Positions 7,359 through 15,972 of a stretch of 30,792 bases of DNA are shown here, piece after piece. The DNA comes from a virus: positions 1 through 30,792 of IMG/VR virus record IMGVR_UViG_3300012920_000159; one strand, 5' to 3'. The notes beneath the pieces are model-generated. The model was not told where the DNA came from. It made no database searches and worked only from the letters and a program-made list of their open reading frames with translations. The first letter of the stretch is position 1. The number at the start of each line of letters is the position of its first letter. A program made the translations under genes and the position numbers.

Positions 7359-10300
7359 GCGAAGTTCTGTCCTCCAACTACACCGAAGAGTGTTGATCCG
7401 CCATCGAATGTCTTAAAGGAATAGATATCCGATGCGCTTGCTGTTGTGGTAACTATAGGTAATACACCACCTGCAGGGAACTTGACATCAATGTCCGATC
7501 CTCCGCTATCTTTAAAGGTGGCGATGCCAACAGAATATCCAGTGCTATCCTGAGTGATAAGTATAGAGAACGCAGTGGCACCTGATGGAGGATTGAGAAG
7601 AGTGAACTGTGTTACTGCCTCATCAACAGTCAGAGTGAATGATTGTGCATCAGCCAAGTTAATATTGACGTTGCCACCTGATATATCAAGCGTCTGAACA
7701 AATTCAGAGTATGTCTTAAACTTAGCAGAACCTTCAATATCAACCTTTGCTCTAGGTGACGCTGTTCCGAATCCAGTTTGATTACTAGACGTAGAGAGTG
7801 CAGTTCCTACAACAATATTGTTCGCAGTGATAATACCAGTGCGAATCTCACCAGTTGTACTATCTAGTTTATGAGATGTAGCAGTCATTACACCGCTAAC
7901 ATTTACGTTCACTACATCAATTCTTCCGTCGAAGATAGAATTATTTCTAACTTTTAGATCAGTGGTTCCAGTTCCAGTTGTTCCAACATCAAGGTTGAAG
8001 TGTGGAACAGATGTGCCAACACCAACACGAACCAAGTTATTGGGGAAGATGCCAGTTCCGATACCCAGTGGAACAGAACTAAACAGACTGTCCGTAGGAA
8101 GATTATTAAGTCCAGAACCGTCACCACTGAATGAAGCAGCAGTTATGATACCAGCGGAGTTTACATTGTTACTGAAGTAAGAGTCACCTTCTACTCTAAA
8201 CTGGAATACATTTGCTGATGTTCCAACACCAACTCTACCAGATGTGTCAACAGAGAACTCGGTGCCACCGCTACCAACCTTAAGAACTTTATCTCCAGGT
8301 GTCGTAGTAGCGATACCAACTTTGTCGAAGATTGCGACACTCAAAGTCTTCTCTTGACTTACAGTTCCAAAACGATACCAATCGTTTTGTGTGGTGTAGA
8401 TCCAACCAACATATCCACCCCTGCTGGGATTAGCATTGAAAACAAGATCTCCAGGGTTTCCTGCAAGAGAAGGAGTTGCGATTCCAACAGTATACTTTCT
8501 TGAAACTGTCGTATCACCCTGTAAGAATAAAGAGTTAGACTCAACACCCTTGGTAGAAGTAGAAGTAATCTTATTGTTAAAGATTACCGGGCCATCAAAC
8601 TCAGATACGATATTTGCTTCAGGGCCACCCTCAACTCTTAAGGAGCGACTGATAGATGCTTCAAGAGGTGTGAGAACGTCAAATCCAACACTAACGCCAC
8701 TAGTGGATACATCCTCACCGGTTACAGTTGGAATAGGTGCATCAAAGACTTCTTCCTGTCCTGTGGCAGAACTTACTTTCTTATTACCAACATAGAAGTC
8801 ACCAGCATCATTCATACCAGTGTAAACGTTTACACCACCATCAAACTTGAGAGACTGTGAAATAAGTGCTTCTCTAGTGGTGAGATCTCTATCTTGCTTT
8901 TCAGGTAGTGCAGTGGAATAGTTGCCAGGGCCATAACCAACATACTCAAATGTGTGTCCAGATGCACGAATAATAGAGTTTCTTCTAAATTCAACCGGAC
9001 GAACATCAACTTTCTTGATTACAGAATTGACTGCATGTGAAGTTGCTCTTGTTCCAAGGACACCTCTGAATACTGATACAGGATTACCTGTAACAGTTGT
9101 CTTGACTCTGACTATTTCCTGATCAACCAGCAGATAATCACCAATATTGATATCAGTTTCTGTAACATTCAAGATATCAACAGAAGCGGTTGCGGCAGTA
9201 AGAATAGCAGCAGATATAGTGGTAGTAATACCCGCATACGTTGTTTGCTGTCTTCCACTTAAGTTTTCATCTTCGACAACAACGTTTCCACCAGATGCAC
9301 AATAACCATGAGGGAATGCTCTGATAGTACCAGAAGGATCAGGAGCAGTTGTTCCTACACCAACACTAATCTCAAAGGAGTCAAGTGCATCAGTTTTCTT
9401 GATAATGAAGTCTCCCTGATAGAGAGATTGATCAACACCTGCAATCTTAACTTTGTTGTTGACTCTAAGTCCATGGTTTTCGGTGGTTGTAACAACACCA
9501 ACACCAGTGACTCTATTATAGTTGAAAGCACTTACATTTAAAGATCTTCCAACAACTTGTACAGCAGCAGATGCAAGATTGGTAACTCCGATTCCTGATG
9601 CACTACCTACAGTTGCAGCAGATGCAACCTGAACTTCATTCGCAGATCCTGCAGTAACACCAGTAATTCTATACAGAGTGTTATAAGGATGATTTGTTTG
9701 TGGTTTAGCGTTAACTAACTCAACTGTATCGCCGGTATTATCATAGATTTTAGTGACGGTTACGATACCAACAGAGTGAGGAGCAGTCGTTCCAACACCA
9801 ACAACTTGTAGAGAGTCACCAACGGTATAGGCACTACCTCCATCCATAATCTTGGCAGTAACCAGATTACCAGAGGAGTTGACTTGAATTCTTGCTGTAG
9901 CGTTCTGTCCCTGAGATGTTGCAGCACCAGCAGATACTAATTTAGCATTGTAGATAAATCCAGCACTTCCATTACCATATCCAGAACCACTATCAGCAAT
10001 ACCGACATTGATTACGCGATTGAGTCCATGATCAATTGTGGTAAAGAAAGTATGCGCTGTTCCAGCACCATTAGACTGAACTTCAGTTACACCAAATCCA
10101 ATATTGTAGTCAAAAATCTGAGCATTCAGAGTTTCTTTGGTTACACTGCTTTGGGGATCATCAACTACGGTTTCACCAATTGGTGTTGGTAGTGCAAACG
10201 ATGCAGACTGAATAGGATCACTCTTAGGATTGTCTCTGTTAGTCTGCGGATACAGTTGTTGAATAGACTGAGAGAATCTTTCAGTAGAGAATGGAGATAC

Positions 10301-13234
10301 AGATGGGGAGTTGGAGTTATTGATAACCAACAGATGATAGATACCATCTTGCTCTCCAGCAATATATCTCTGAATTTGCTGAGCACGATATACCTGATAG
10401 GTGCCTTTTGTTCTTGACTGAGCAAAGGTGGGCAGACTCGTAGTTCTTGCCGAAGTATCATTATCAAATGTTCCAGGGCCAGAGGAACTTACAAGAGATA
10501 CGGTAAATTCTCTCGCGCTGGTGATACCAGTTACATTAAACTTACCGTTGAAACCGGAGTTCGCAGTACCAACAGGATTATTCGAACTAACGATGTTCTT
10601 GATTTCTACTTCCGAACCAACTTTAAGTTTGTGAGGAAGTTCAGTTAAAATATTAGCAGTATTGCTGCTCCAGTTTGCATTAGCAATAAACTGGAAGTTC
10701 CTTTGCTGGTTGACATTACCAATGGTAACCGTTGTTGGACTGAAATAACTTGCAACTTCAGTATCATTTGCACCAGTAACAAGAGAAGAATCCTGAATGA
10801 TATATCCATCAACAGGAGGACGTGCAGATGTAATTCCAGATCCTGCAGGTATAACGTAACGTGCTCTATAAATCGTATCAATGACATTTCTGGTGTCAGG
10901 TTGACGATTAATAAAGGTTCTAGGAGTTGCAGCACCAAGAGATGTTGTTCCGAGTCCTACAAGAGTAGAATAAATGCTATTATCGGTGGCAGCAGTGCCA
11001 ACAGTGATATACCACTGAGATTCATTTGAATCAAACTGAATCGGGTGTCCGACATCACCAGCAGACTTATCAGATACTCTACTCTGTATTCTTAAAATAC
11101 CACCCTTATTATTAATGGTAAGTGCATCACCATTAATTGAATCATTAAGTGTTTTTGCAATCTTGAGTTGATCGGTTCCAACACCAGATGTAATAGCGAA
11201 GTAAATTACATTACTTTCCAGTCCATCGGGAAGATGTGCATTTTCAGAAACGACACGAATGCTTTCACCGGAAAGAATGTTGTGAGGAGAATCTAAAGTT
11301 ATCGTGCTTGATGTGATACTATTGATTCCAGAAGTTCTGCCAACTTTGTGAATTTTTTGGAAAGTATTCTGATCAGATGTCAACTCAGTATCAGGCATTA
11401 CGATACGAGCCGAATAATTGGTAGGAGTACCGGTACTGTCAGGAATTAAAACATTGAGAACATCATTCTCCTTTGCACCAATCCTAAAACCTTCAATTAC
11501 GTGATCAGGTGCTACGTCCTCGTTAGTTTGATTATAAAGATAAAGTCTGCTTGTGGATGCGACACCTACAACCGTCTTCTCTACGTCAATTGCATTAAAT
11601 TCTATCGCACCTTGTGCAGTTTCAAGTTCCTTAGGAGGGATGATGTGAGTAATATATCCAACATCGTCTCTAGCAAATGATTGTAATTTAAATCCTTTAG
11701 ATACAAGTGCCTTTGCACCAAAGTTAGAGTTTGAGTTGGTAACTGATAAGTCACCACCACTCTCGGTAACAAAGTGATTAGCATATCCAATAGCAAAACA
11801 CGAAACGATTTGAATTACTGAATCGTTTGATGCCTTAATGTGGAAGTTTTCATACTCTGGTTTAAAAACAGCAGAACTATCTTCATTAATATTAGCATTT
11901 CCAGCGAATGTAGAGTCTTTGTACTCTCCACTGGTGGCATTATACTTAACAAATGCATTCTTATCTTTCTGAAGTCCGATGCCCGTAAACTGAGCAACAA
12001 CCATGGACTTGAATCCAAGTGCTTTGCTTCCATCAGCGTGCATACCGCACATACCGAAGACGGAACGCAGAGAGATATTAAAGATATAGGGAGATGCAGA
12101 AGTAACAGTATCAGACTGCAGATCAACCTGAGATCCTGTTACCGTGGGAAGTGCATCGGAAGGGGCGTTTGATACGCTATACTTAAACTGTGTTGTTCCT
12201 TCTGCATTAGATGCTAATACATCACTTACAACAAACTGTCCATTATATGCTTCTGTTCCGACATTCGATACTTTGAATGGCGTATCTACATCAAGTCCAA
12301 AAAGTGCTTCCGAAAGTGTTACTGTAATGTCAGTGGAAGGAGTTACACCATCGCCCGCTTTGATACTAGAGATGCCAATCGCACCGCTTTTAGGGCCAAC
12401 AATACGGAATTCATCAATTTTAGGTTGAATGTCAAGTCCTGAGTCAGGATAATCAGGTTGAATTTCCCTACCTGAGGAAGGCCCATATGCTAAACCAACC
12501 TTTTCATAGAATATATCAAGATCAGTTCTGCCAGCATCAAAATTACTGATAAATGCATCACTAATTTTTACATCATTCTTTCCATCAGCGTACTCAAAAC
12601 AAGTAAGTTTATGGTGAGAAAAATTAGGAACAAATGTATTAGAAGAGTAATCCTTGTATACGACTCCATTAGGATCACCATCAAATATAGAAAATTGCCA
12701 TGAATAACAAGTACCTGTTACTCTAAACAGGGCAGATCTTTCAATATTAACGTTTTCTGGATCGGGAACGTATTTGGGACGAATCTTAGTTTTACGAAGA
12801 TCTAAACCAACAAGAGATGTGCCCCTTGGCAGAATAACTCCACCATGCACACTATTAAGCTTATATAATGCGTTATTCTCTGTGGTAAGATCGAAATTAG
12901 TGGTTAGTGAAAAGGACGGAAAATCTGACGAGGTGAGTCCATTTCTCAGTCTAAAATTACCAGATCCATCAGGAATCCATCCGGGACGATTATCTACTAG
13001 GTGTTCACCGGGATATAGAAGGATTGTTGTCTTACTAAATCTATCGTTATCTAAACCAGATTGATATGAAAATCTAGCTGCCTCAATTAACGCTCTTTGA
13101 ATTGTTTTAAAAGGGCGAGCAAGCGAGTTTCCCTGATTTTCGATTGAGTCTGTGGCGTCTAAATCGTTAGGATTAACGTATAGAATGTTGCCACGAGCAT
13201 TCTTTAAAAAATTATCTAGACGACTTAGAGGCAT
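7355..13234 (-). CDS. Giant tail fibre/virion structural protein with beta-helix-like N-terminus
   Basis: 1959 aa, the largest gene here. The N-terminus (LYVNPNDLDATDS, then ARPFKTIQRALIEAARFS) has the look of pectin-lyase-like parallel beta-helix proteins found in marine T4-like phages. Later come modules of the type HxLxxGxxVxIxG...YNGxFxV (about 860-920 and 1250-1290), a GGxxYxxGD module near 1128, and INIGDYLLVDQEIVRV near 1365. A C-terminal part includes GDGSGLNNLP near 1700 and short GVGTS repeats. No catalytic triad was recognised. It is probably a long fibre or baseplate-attached structural protein. A late promoter lies about 30 nt upstream. Exact fibre identity relative to T4 gp34-37 cannot be given. 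Confidence 0.8.
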   Translation of the reverse strand: MPLSRLDNFLKNARGNILYVNPNDLDATDSIENQGNSLARPFKTIQRALIEAARFSYQSGLDNDRFSKTTILLYPGEHLVDNRPGWIPDGSGNFRLRNGLTSSDFPSFSLTTNFDLTTENNALYKLNSVHGGVILPRGTSLVGLDLRKTKIRPKYVPDPENVNIERSALFRVTGTCYSWQFSIFDGDPNGVVYKDYSSNTFVPNFSHHKLTCFEYADGKNDVKISDAFISNFDAGRTDLDIFYEKVGLAYGPSSGREIQPDYPDSGLDIQPKIDEFRIVGPKSGAIGISSIKAGDGVTPSTDITVTLSEALFGLDVDTPFKVSNVGTEAYNGQFVVSDVLASNAEGTTQFKYSVSNAPSDALPTVTGSQVDLQSDTVTSASPYIFNISLRSVFGMCGMHADGSKALGFKSMVVAQFTGIGLQKDKNAFVKYNATSGEYKDSTFAGNANINEDSSAVFKPEYENFHIKASNDSVIQIVSCFAIGYANHFVTESGGDLSVTNSNSNFGAKALVSKGFKLQSFARDDVGYITHIIPPKELETAQGAIEFNAIDVEKTVVGVASTSRLYLYNQTNEDVAPDHVIEGFRIGAKENDVLNVLIPDSTGTPTNYSARIVMPDTELTSDQNTFQKIHKVGRTSGINSITSSTITLDSPHNILSGESIRVVSENAHLPDGLESNVIYFAITSGVGTDQLKIAKTLNDSINGDALTINNKGGILRIQSRVSDKSAGDVGHPIQFDSNESQWYITVGTAATDNSIYSTLVGLGTTSLGAATPRTFINRQPDTRNVIDTIYRARYVIPAGSGITSARPPVDGYIIQDSSLVTGANDTEVASYFSPTTVTIGNVNQQRNFQFIANANWSSNTANILTELPHKLKVGSEVEIKNIVSSNNPVGTANSGFNGKFNVTGITSAREFTVSLVSSSGPGTFDNDTSARTTSLPTFAQSRTKGTYQVYRAQQIQRYIAGEQDGIYHLLVINNSNSPSVSPFSTERFSQSIQQLYPQTNRDNPKSDPIQSASFALPTPIGETVVDDPQSSVTKETLNAQIFDYNIGFGVTEVQSNGAGTAHTFFTTIDHGLNRVINVGIADSGSGYGNGSAGFIYNAKLVSAGAATSQGQNATARIQVNSSGNLVTAKIMDGGSAYTVGDSLQVVGVGTTAPHSVGIVTVTKIYDNTGDTVELVNAKPQTNHPYNTLYRITGVTAGSANEVQVASAATVGSASGIGVTNLASAAVQVVGRSLNVSAFNYNRVTGVGVVTTTENHGLRVNNKVKIAGVDQSLYQGDFIIKKTDALDSFEISVGVGTTAPDPSGTIRAFPHGYCASGGNVVVEDENLSGRQQTTYAGITTTISAAILTAATASVDILNVTETDINIGDYLLVDQEIVRVKTTVTGNPVSVFRGVLGTRATSHAVNSVIKKVDVRPVEFRRNSIIRASGHTFEYVGYGPGNYSTALPEKQDRDLTTREALISQSLKFDGGVNVYTGMNDAGDFYVGNKKVSSATGQEEVFDAPIPTVTGEDVSTSGVSVGFDVLTPLEASISRSLRVEGGPEANIVSEFDGPVIFNNKITSTSTKGVESNSLFLQGDTTVSRKYTVGIATPSLAGNPGDLVFNANPSRGGYVGWIYTTQNDWYRFGTVSQEKTLSVAIFDKVGIATTTPGDKVLKVGSGGTEFSVDTSGRVGVGTSANVFQFRVEGDSYFSNNVNSAGIITAASFSGDGSGLNNLPTDSLFSSVPLGIGTGIFPNNLVRVGVGTSVPHFNLDVGTTGTGTTDLKVRNNSIFDGRIDVVNVNVSGVMTATSHKLDSTTGEIRTGIITANNIVVGTALSTSSNQTGFGTASPRAKVDIEGSAKFKTYSEFVQTLDISGGNVNINLADAQSFTLTVDEAVTQFTLLNPPSGATAFSILITQDSTGYSVGIATFKDSGGSDIDVKFPAGGVLPIVTTTASASDIYSFKTFDGGSTLFGVVGGQNFA

Positions 13235-13263
13235 CTTACTAACGCACTATTTCTGTTGTTAGT

Positions 13264-13273
13264 TATTTATCAG
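13264..13273 (-). promoter_or_regulatory. T4-type late promoter (CTGATAAATA)
   Basis: GCTGATAAATAACTAAC in the 64-nt gap between tRNA-Leu and the 1959-aa gene, 30 nt upstream of its ATG. It is identical over 10 bases to the site at 4671-4680. Confidence 0.7.
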
Positions 13274-13298
13274 CGTATATTATCAAGCTACATTGGCA

Positions 13299-13382
13299 TA
13301 GGAGTGGGGGGACTTGAACCCCCACGAAGTTACCTTCAACAGATTTTAAGTCTGGTGCGTCTACCGATTCCGCCACACTCCC
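13299..13382 (-). tRNA. tRNA-Leu (UAA)
   Basis: A full cloverleaf can be folded on the minus strand. The acceptor GGGAGTG pairs with CACTCCT (a G1-U72 wobble as in E. coli tRNA-Leu UAA). The D arm contains GGTAGAC, the anticodon stem is CAGA/TCTG with loop CTTAAAA (anticodon TAA), the long class II variable arm has a GAAG/CTTC stem, and the T arm is GGGGG-TTCAAGT-CCCCC. The discriminator is A; CCA is not encoded. It starts 6 nt after the upstream small gene and is presumably co-transcribed. It would read TTA codons, favoured in AT-rich phage DNA. Confidence 0.95.
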
Positions 13383-13388
13383 GAGGAT

Positions 13389-13544
13389 TCACTCTCCTTT
13401 CCAAGTAGGGGTGTGAATCACATTTCCATAAATTGACTGGTTTTTACTCTCGTATTCGAAACATCTGATGATTTCTTTATAAAACCCTGCAGGGTAATTT
13501 TTTACCGGAATTTTTTTTGCAGCTTTTTTGGAATCAAATCTCAT
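13389..13544 (-). CDS. Small hypothetical protein (51 aa)
   Basis: Starts at the ATG giving MRFDSKKAAKKIPVKNY. It overlaps the end of the preceding 65-aa gene by 11 nt, a typical phage arrangement. A longer reading from 13571 would overlap that gene much more and is less likely. The protein is basic at the N-terminus, with no membrane segment and no recognised motif. It is followed after 6 nt by tRNA-Leu. Function unknown. Confidence 0.65.
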   Translation of the reverse strand: MRFDSKKAAKKIPVKNYPAGFYKEIIRCFEYESKNQSIYGNVIHTPTWKGE

Positions 13545-13731
13545 TTTTGCACAGAGGATTAGCGTATGCAATCGTATTTTCAGGTGCGGTGGTGCGAATA
13601 AATTCCATTACAGTCATGAACTCATCGATATTATCAACTTCAATTACCTTCTCGTCACCCTCATTAGAGTAGAGATGGAAACTGCGAGTAGAGGGATCGA
13701 TGACGACTCTTGTAAGGTACTCGTCTTGCAT
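13534..13731 (-). CDS. Small hypothetical protein (65 aa)
   Basis: MQDEYLTRVVIDPSTRSF... is a short acidic protein with a beta-strand-rich N-terminus (YLTRVVIDP, SFHLYSNEGDEK) and a helical C-terminal half (IDEFMTVMEFIRT). I believe similar small proteins occur in T4-like cyanophages, but I assign no function. It is the first gene after a perfect-consensus sigma70 promoter, with a 5' leader of roughly 17-20 nt, so it may be expressed early by unmodified host polymerase. Confidence 0.7.
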   Translation of the reverse strand: MQDEYLTRVVIDPSTRSFHLYSNEGDEKVIEVDNIDEFMTVMEFIRTTAPENTIAYANPLCKNEI

Positions 13732-13754
13732 GGGGTTCGTTTGATTACCTGCTT

Positions 13755-13783
13755 ATTATAGGGTATCTAGTCGCTCTTGTCAA
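13755..13783 (-). promoter_or_regulatory. Perfect-consensus sigma70 promoter
   Basis: On the minus strand TTGACA (13778-13783) is followed after exactly 17 nt by TATAAT (13755-13760). Both hexamers match consensus fully. Predicted transcription start is near 13748, just upstream of the 65-aa gene. The -35 overlaps the stop codon of the 96-aa gene. Confidence 0.85.
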
Positions 13784-14070
13784 GGTTTGACTGTAACCTC
13801 CTGCTTACTCACTTTAATCTCTGTGGGGAGTTCAGGAACCGGTTTGTACTTACGATATCGAACAGTCTCAAACGTCTCAAAGACTTCCTCAGGGTTTCCA
13901 TAGCATGTTTTTTTACGGACTTCTACAAACTCATCATAAGGATCAGACTTAACATCAGGATACTTCTTGTGAGCGTCCTCTGTCTTTTGCCTACTGATCA
14001 CTTCATAATCGACACCATCACCTGAGACAGGCAGGACGGCTTCGACATATTCTTTCTTTTTAGCAGCCAT
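13780..14070 (-). CDS. Hypothetical protein (96 aa)
   Basis: MAAKKKEYVEAVLPVSGDG... is a charged, lysine- and glutamate-rich soluble protein with a central EVRKKTCYGNPEEVFETFETVRYRKY segment. No signal peptide, membrane helix or known domain was recognised. No purine-rich ribosome site precedes the ATG; the leader is pyrimidine-rich (CCCTCCCTTCCCT), which is odd for a translated phage gene and leaves the start moderately certain. An extended -10 promoter lies about 24 nt upstream. Confidence 0.7.
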   Translation of the reverse strand: MAAKKKEYVEAVLPVSGDGVDYEVISRQKTEDAHKKYPDVKSDPYDEFVEVRKKTCYGNPEEVFETFETVRYRKYKPVPELPTEIKVSKQEVTVKP

Positions 14071-14093
14071 AGGGAAGGGAGGGTTACAACAAT

Positions 14094-14123
14094 ATTATAT
14101 CACCATTAGAGCATACCTGCCAA
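14094..14123 (-). promoter_or_regulatory. Putative sigma70 promoter with extended -10
   Basis: TTGGCA (14118-14123), 18-nt spacer, TGATATAAT with a perfect -10 (TATAAT at 14094-14099) and TG extension. It overlaps the 3' end of the 45-aa membrane protein gene and would start transcripts near 14087, ahead of the 96-aa gene. Confidence 0.6.
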
Positions 14124-14243
14124 CATAATCAAAAAACAGATGATTGCGAAGACGAGCAATACTGCACAAGCAACTATCAATTGCTTCAATGTGGAACTCT
14201 CACCGTTTGGTTCATGATGTGTGTGTTCTGAATGGGCACTCAT
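14106..14243 (-). CDS. Small single-pass membrane protein (45 aa)
   Basis: A short ORF starting 8 nt after the stop of the 79-aa gene. The N-terminus is hydrophilic and His-rich (H4, H7, H9, H10, in MSAHSEHTHHEPNGESS). It is followed by LKQ and about 24 hydrophobic residues (LIVACAVLLVFAIICFLIML) to a short AGML end. This predicts one transmembrane helix and an N-terminal His cluster that could bind metal. The tight spacing and clear membrane design argue for a real gene. Possible roles (holin-like, membrane-remodelling or superinfection-related) cannot be separated from the sequence. Confidence 0.65.
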   Translation of the reverse strand: MSAHSEHTHHEPNGESSTLKQLIVACAVLLVFAIICFLIMLAGML

Positions 14244-14251
14244 GACATCGT

Positions 14252-14491
14252 TTATTCTTTTTCAAGTAATTCTCCAATAATCATATAATAGCAGTCTACA
14301 GGAAGTCCGTTGGTATCAAGAGTAATCTCCCTTCCTTGACGACGCTTGACACGAAGATCTTGATTCGCTCCTACCTGTGTTAGGTGAATGGTGATAGAGT
14401 CCATATCAATGTCCTCTTCCCATGATTCTGGAATAATAATTTCTTTTTTAGTTGTTCTTCCATGCAGAAATTCAAAGTTTGGTTCAATCAT
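14252..14491 (-). CDS. Small protein with domain shared with the 325-aa baseplate-region protein
   Basis: 79 aa. Residues 18-70 (EIIIPESWEEDIDMDSITIHL onward to CYYMIIGE) align without large gaps to residues 232-286 of the 325-aa product of 15972-16949. The shared pattern is II-x-P/LP-x-x-W-x-x-x-ID-x-D-[TS]-I-[ST]-[IV]-HLT-x-[VI]-G, then a short variable turn and a C-[YF]-Y core. It therefore looks like a free-standing copy of that beta domain, which also resembles the C-terminal module of many fibre proteins. It overlaps the 494-aa gene by an ATGA junction. Confidence 0.75.
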   Translation of the reverse strand: MIEPNFEFLHGRTTKKEIIIPESWEEDIDMDSITIHLTQVGANQDLRVKRRQGREITLDTNGLPVDCYYMIIGELLEKE

Positions 14492-15972
14492 TGTACGACA
14501 TCTGATACAGTAGTTAGTCCGATAAATTCTTTCAATAATTCAAGTTTATCCATATCCTTATTTAATTCACCAAGAACTTTCCTGATTCCATGTATTCCAA
14601 GTTGCAGACTGTTTCTTTCATCTCTAAGTGCTTGAGCACTTCCTAGCAATAAATTATTAATACTATCTTGTGCGATTAGTGCAGTTTCTAATCCGCTTGA
14701 GATACCAATTCTTGTGGTGATTTCATTTTCTACAGAACTAGAACAAGCAGACAGTGGCGTATAAAGTCCAGTAGCTAGATCACTAATTCCAACAGTTGTT
14801 ACTTGGCCTTCAATAGCTCTACTTGCTCCAACGATGGGAGCATGTCCGAAACCTTCTCTAAAGAATGCTTGCCCCGCACCTACTTCTGGTTCAACTTGTC
14901 CACCAGAATCAAGTGGTAAGAATTTTAACCCTTGATTCCATGAAGCAAATGTGACAGGCACTCCAGAATTATCAATATAAACAGACACACCTGTGCCTAA
15001 TGTACTGGTGTTGGCGATGCTAATAGTTTGTGGTGTAAATGGATCTTGATTAAAGGGAATGTCAAATCTTTTTCTGCCACCAGTCCTGAATGCAATAGGA
15101 TCATCCAAGACTCTGAACTCAACAAAAGATCCATCAGATTCTGGAGCAGAAGCAGGAGCACCGCAAACCGTATCTACCGTCAAAATATTTACAACAACAC
15201 CTGTACTACCAATACCTGTAGAGGGAATGATACGGATATCTTTAGTTGTTGTACCAACTCCAACAATATTGGCATTTAAAGGAAAGATTGCAGTTTTTCC
15301 TGCACTCACAACGATTTGTCCAACACCAAAAGTTATGCCAGTGCCAACAGCTTGCATGACAGTAATTTCAGTAGATCCAATGCTACAAGTGCCGATAAAT
15401 TCTCCAATTAAAGTATTACCGATGTCTTTATCATAAGGTTCTGAATAGAGTTTCAATCCATATAAATTTCTTCTATCAAAACCAAAGTAAGGATTATTGA
15501 CAACAACATCAACTCCGGCTTCCTCCTCTTCTGGAATATCATTTCCATATGTTGAACTGGCAGGATAATACGTTACAATACCGGTAGAACCCACATATGC
15601 GACAGTGCTGCCAATACCAGAAAGTCCATCAATATTTGAACCTATAATACGATATCCACCAGGGTTTAACCTCGTGCATTCTAATGTAAACTCATCTCCT
15701 GAATCTCCTACTGTTTGGGTAGTAATACGCCAGAACAAATCACTTTTACAATCAGAGTCAATGCGATCTTGATATGCATCAGCGATGAGGTTAAAAGATT
15801 CATTAACCTCATTAAGGCGACTAAGTAATTCAGTTTCTAACTTTAAAATACCCTGATCATAGAGAGATTTTTGATCGTCAATTAAAACTATCTCATCTTG
15901 AAGTTTATCGATATTCATTTCTTTGAATACGATATCTTCGTTTGCTCTTTTTATAAGTTCAGTAGATAACAT
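14488..15972 (-). CDS. Conserved structural protein with terminal coiled coils
   Basis: 494 aa. The N-terminus (about 1-75) and the C-terminus (about 430-485) are heptad-rich helices (e.g. DIVFKEMNIDKLQDEIVLID and VLGELNKDMDKLELLKEFIG). The centre is a Gly/Thr/Ile/Val-rich beta region with short repeats of IGSTG/GVGTTT type. Coiled-coil ends around a beta body suggest a trimeric fibre-like or baseplate-associated structural protein. I do not recognise a T4 homologue. It starts at a TAATG junction with the 325-aa gene and ends overlapping the 79-aa gene, so it belongs to the baseplate operon. Confidence 0.75.
   Translation of the reverse strand: MLSTELIKRANEDIVFKEMNIDKLQDEIVLIDDQKSLYDQGILKLETELLSRLNEVNESFNLIADAYQDRIDSDCKSDLFWRITTQTVGDSGDEFTLECTRLNPGGYRIIGSNIDGLSGIGSTVAYVGSTGIVTYYPASSTYGNDIPEEEEAGVDVVVNNPYFGFDRRNLYGLKLYSEPYDKDIGNTLIGEFIGTCSIGSTEITVMQAVGTGITFGVGQIVVSAGKTAIFPLNANIVGVGTTTKDIRIIPSTGIGSTGVVVNILTVDTVCGAPASAPESDGSFVEFRVLDDPIAFRTGGRKRFDIPFNQDPFTPQTISIANTSTLGTGVSVYIDNSGVPVTFASWNQGLKFLPLDSGGQVEPEVGAGQAFFREGFGHAPIVGASRAIEGQVTTVGISDLATGLYTPLSACSSSVENEITTRIGISSGLETALIAQDSINNLLLGSAQALRDERNSLQLGIHGIRKVLGELNKDMDKLELLKEFIGLTTVSDVVQ

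Noticed and set aside
13240-13263. CTAAC...GTTAG inverted repeat after tRNA-Leu as a terminator
   Set aside because: Only five A/T-rich pairs with a long loop and no U-tract; too weak to call.
13545-13571. Upstream ATG at 13571 for the 51-aa protein
   Set aside because: It would add nine residues (MHTLILCAK) encoded within the preceding gene and enlarge the overlap to 38 nt; the ATG at 13544 gives a usual short overlap.
15059-15436. 125-codon plus-strand frame
   Set aside because: Antisense to the 494-aa structural gene, with low-complexity Pro/Thr/Val composition produced by the Gly/Thr repeats of the real gene.
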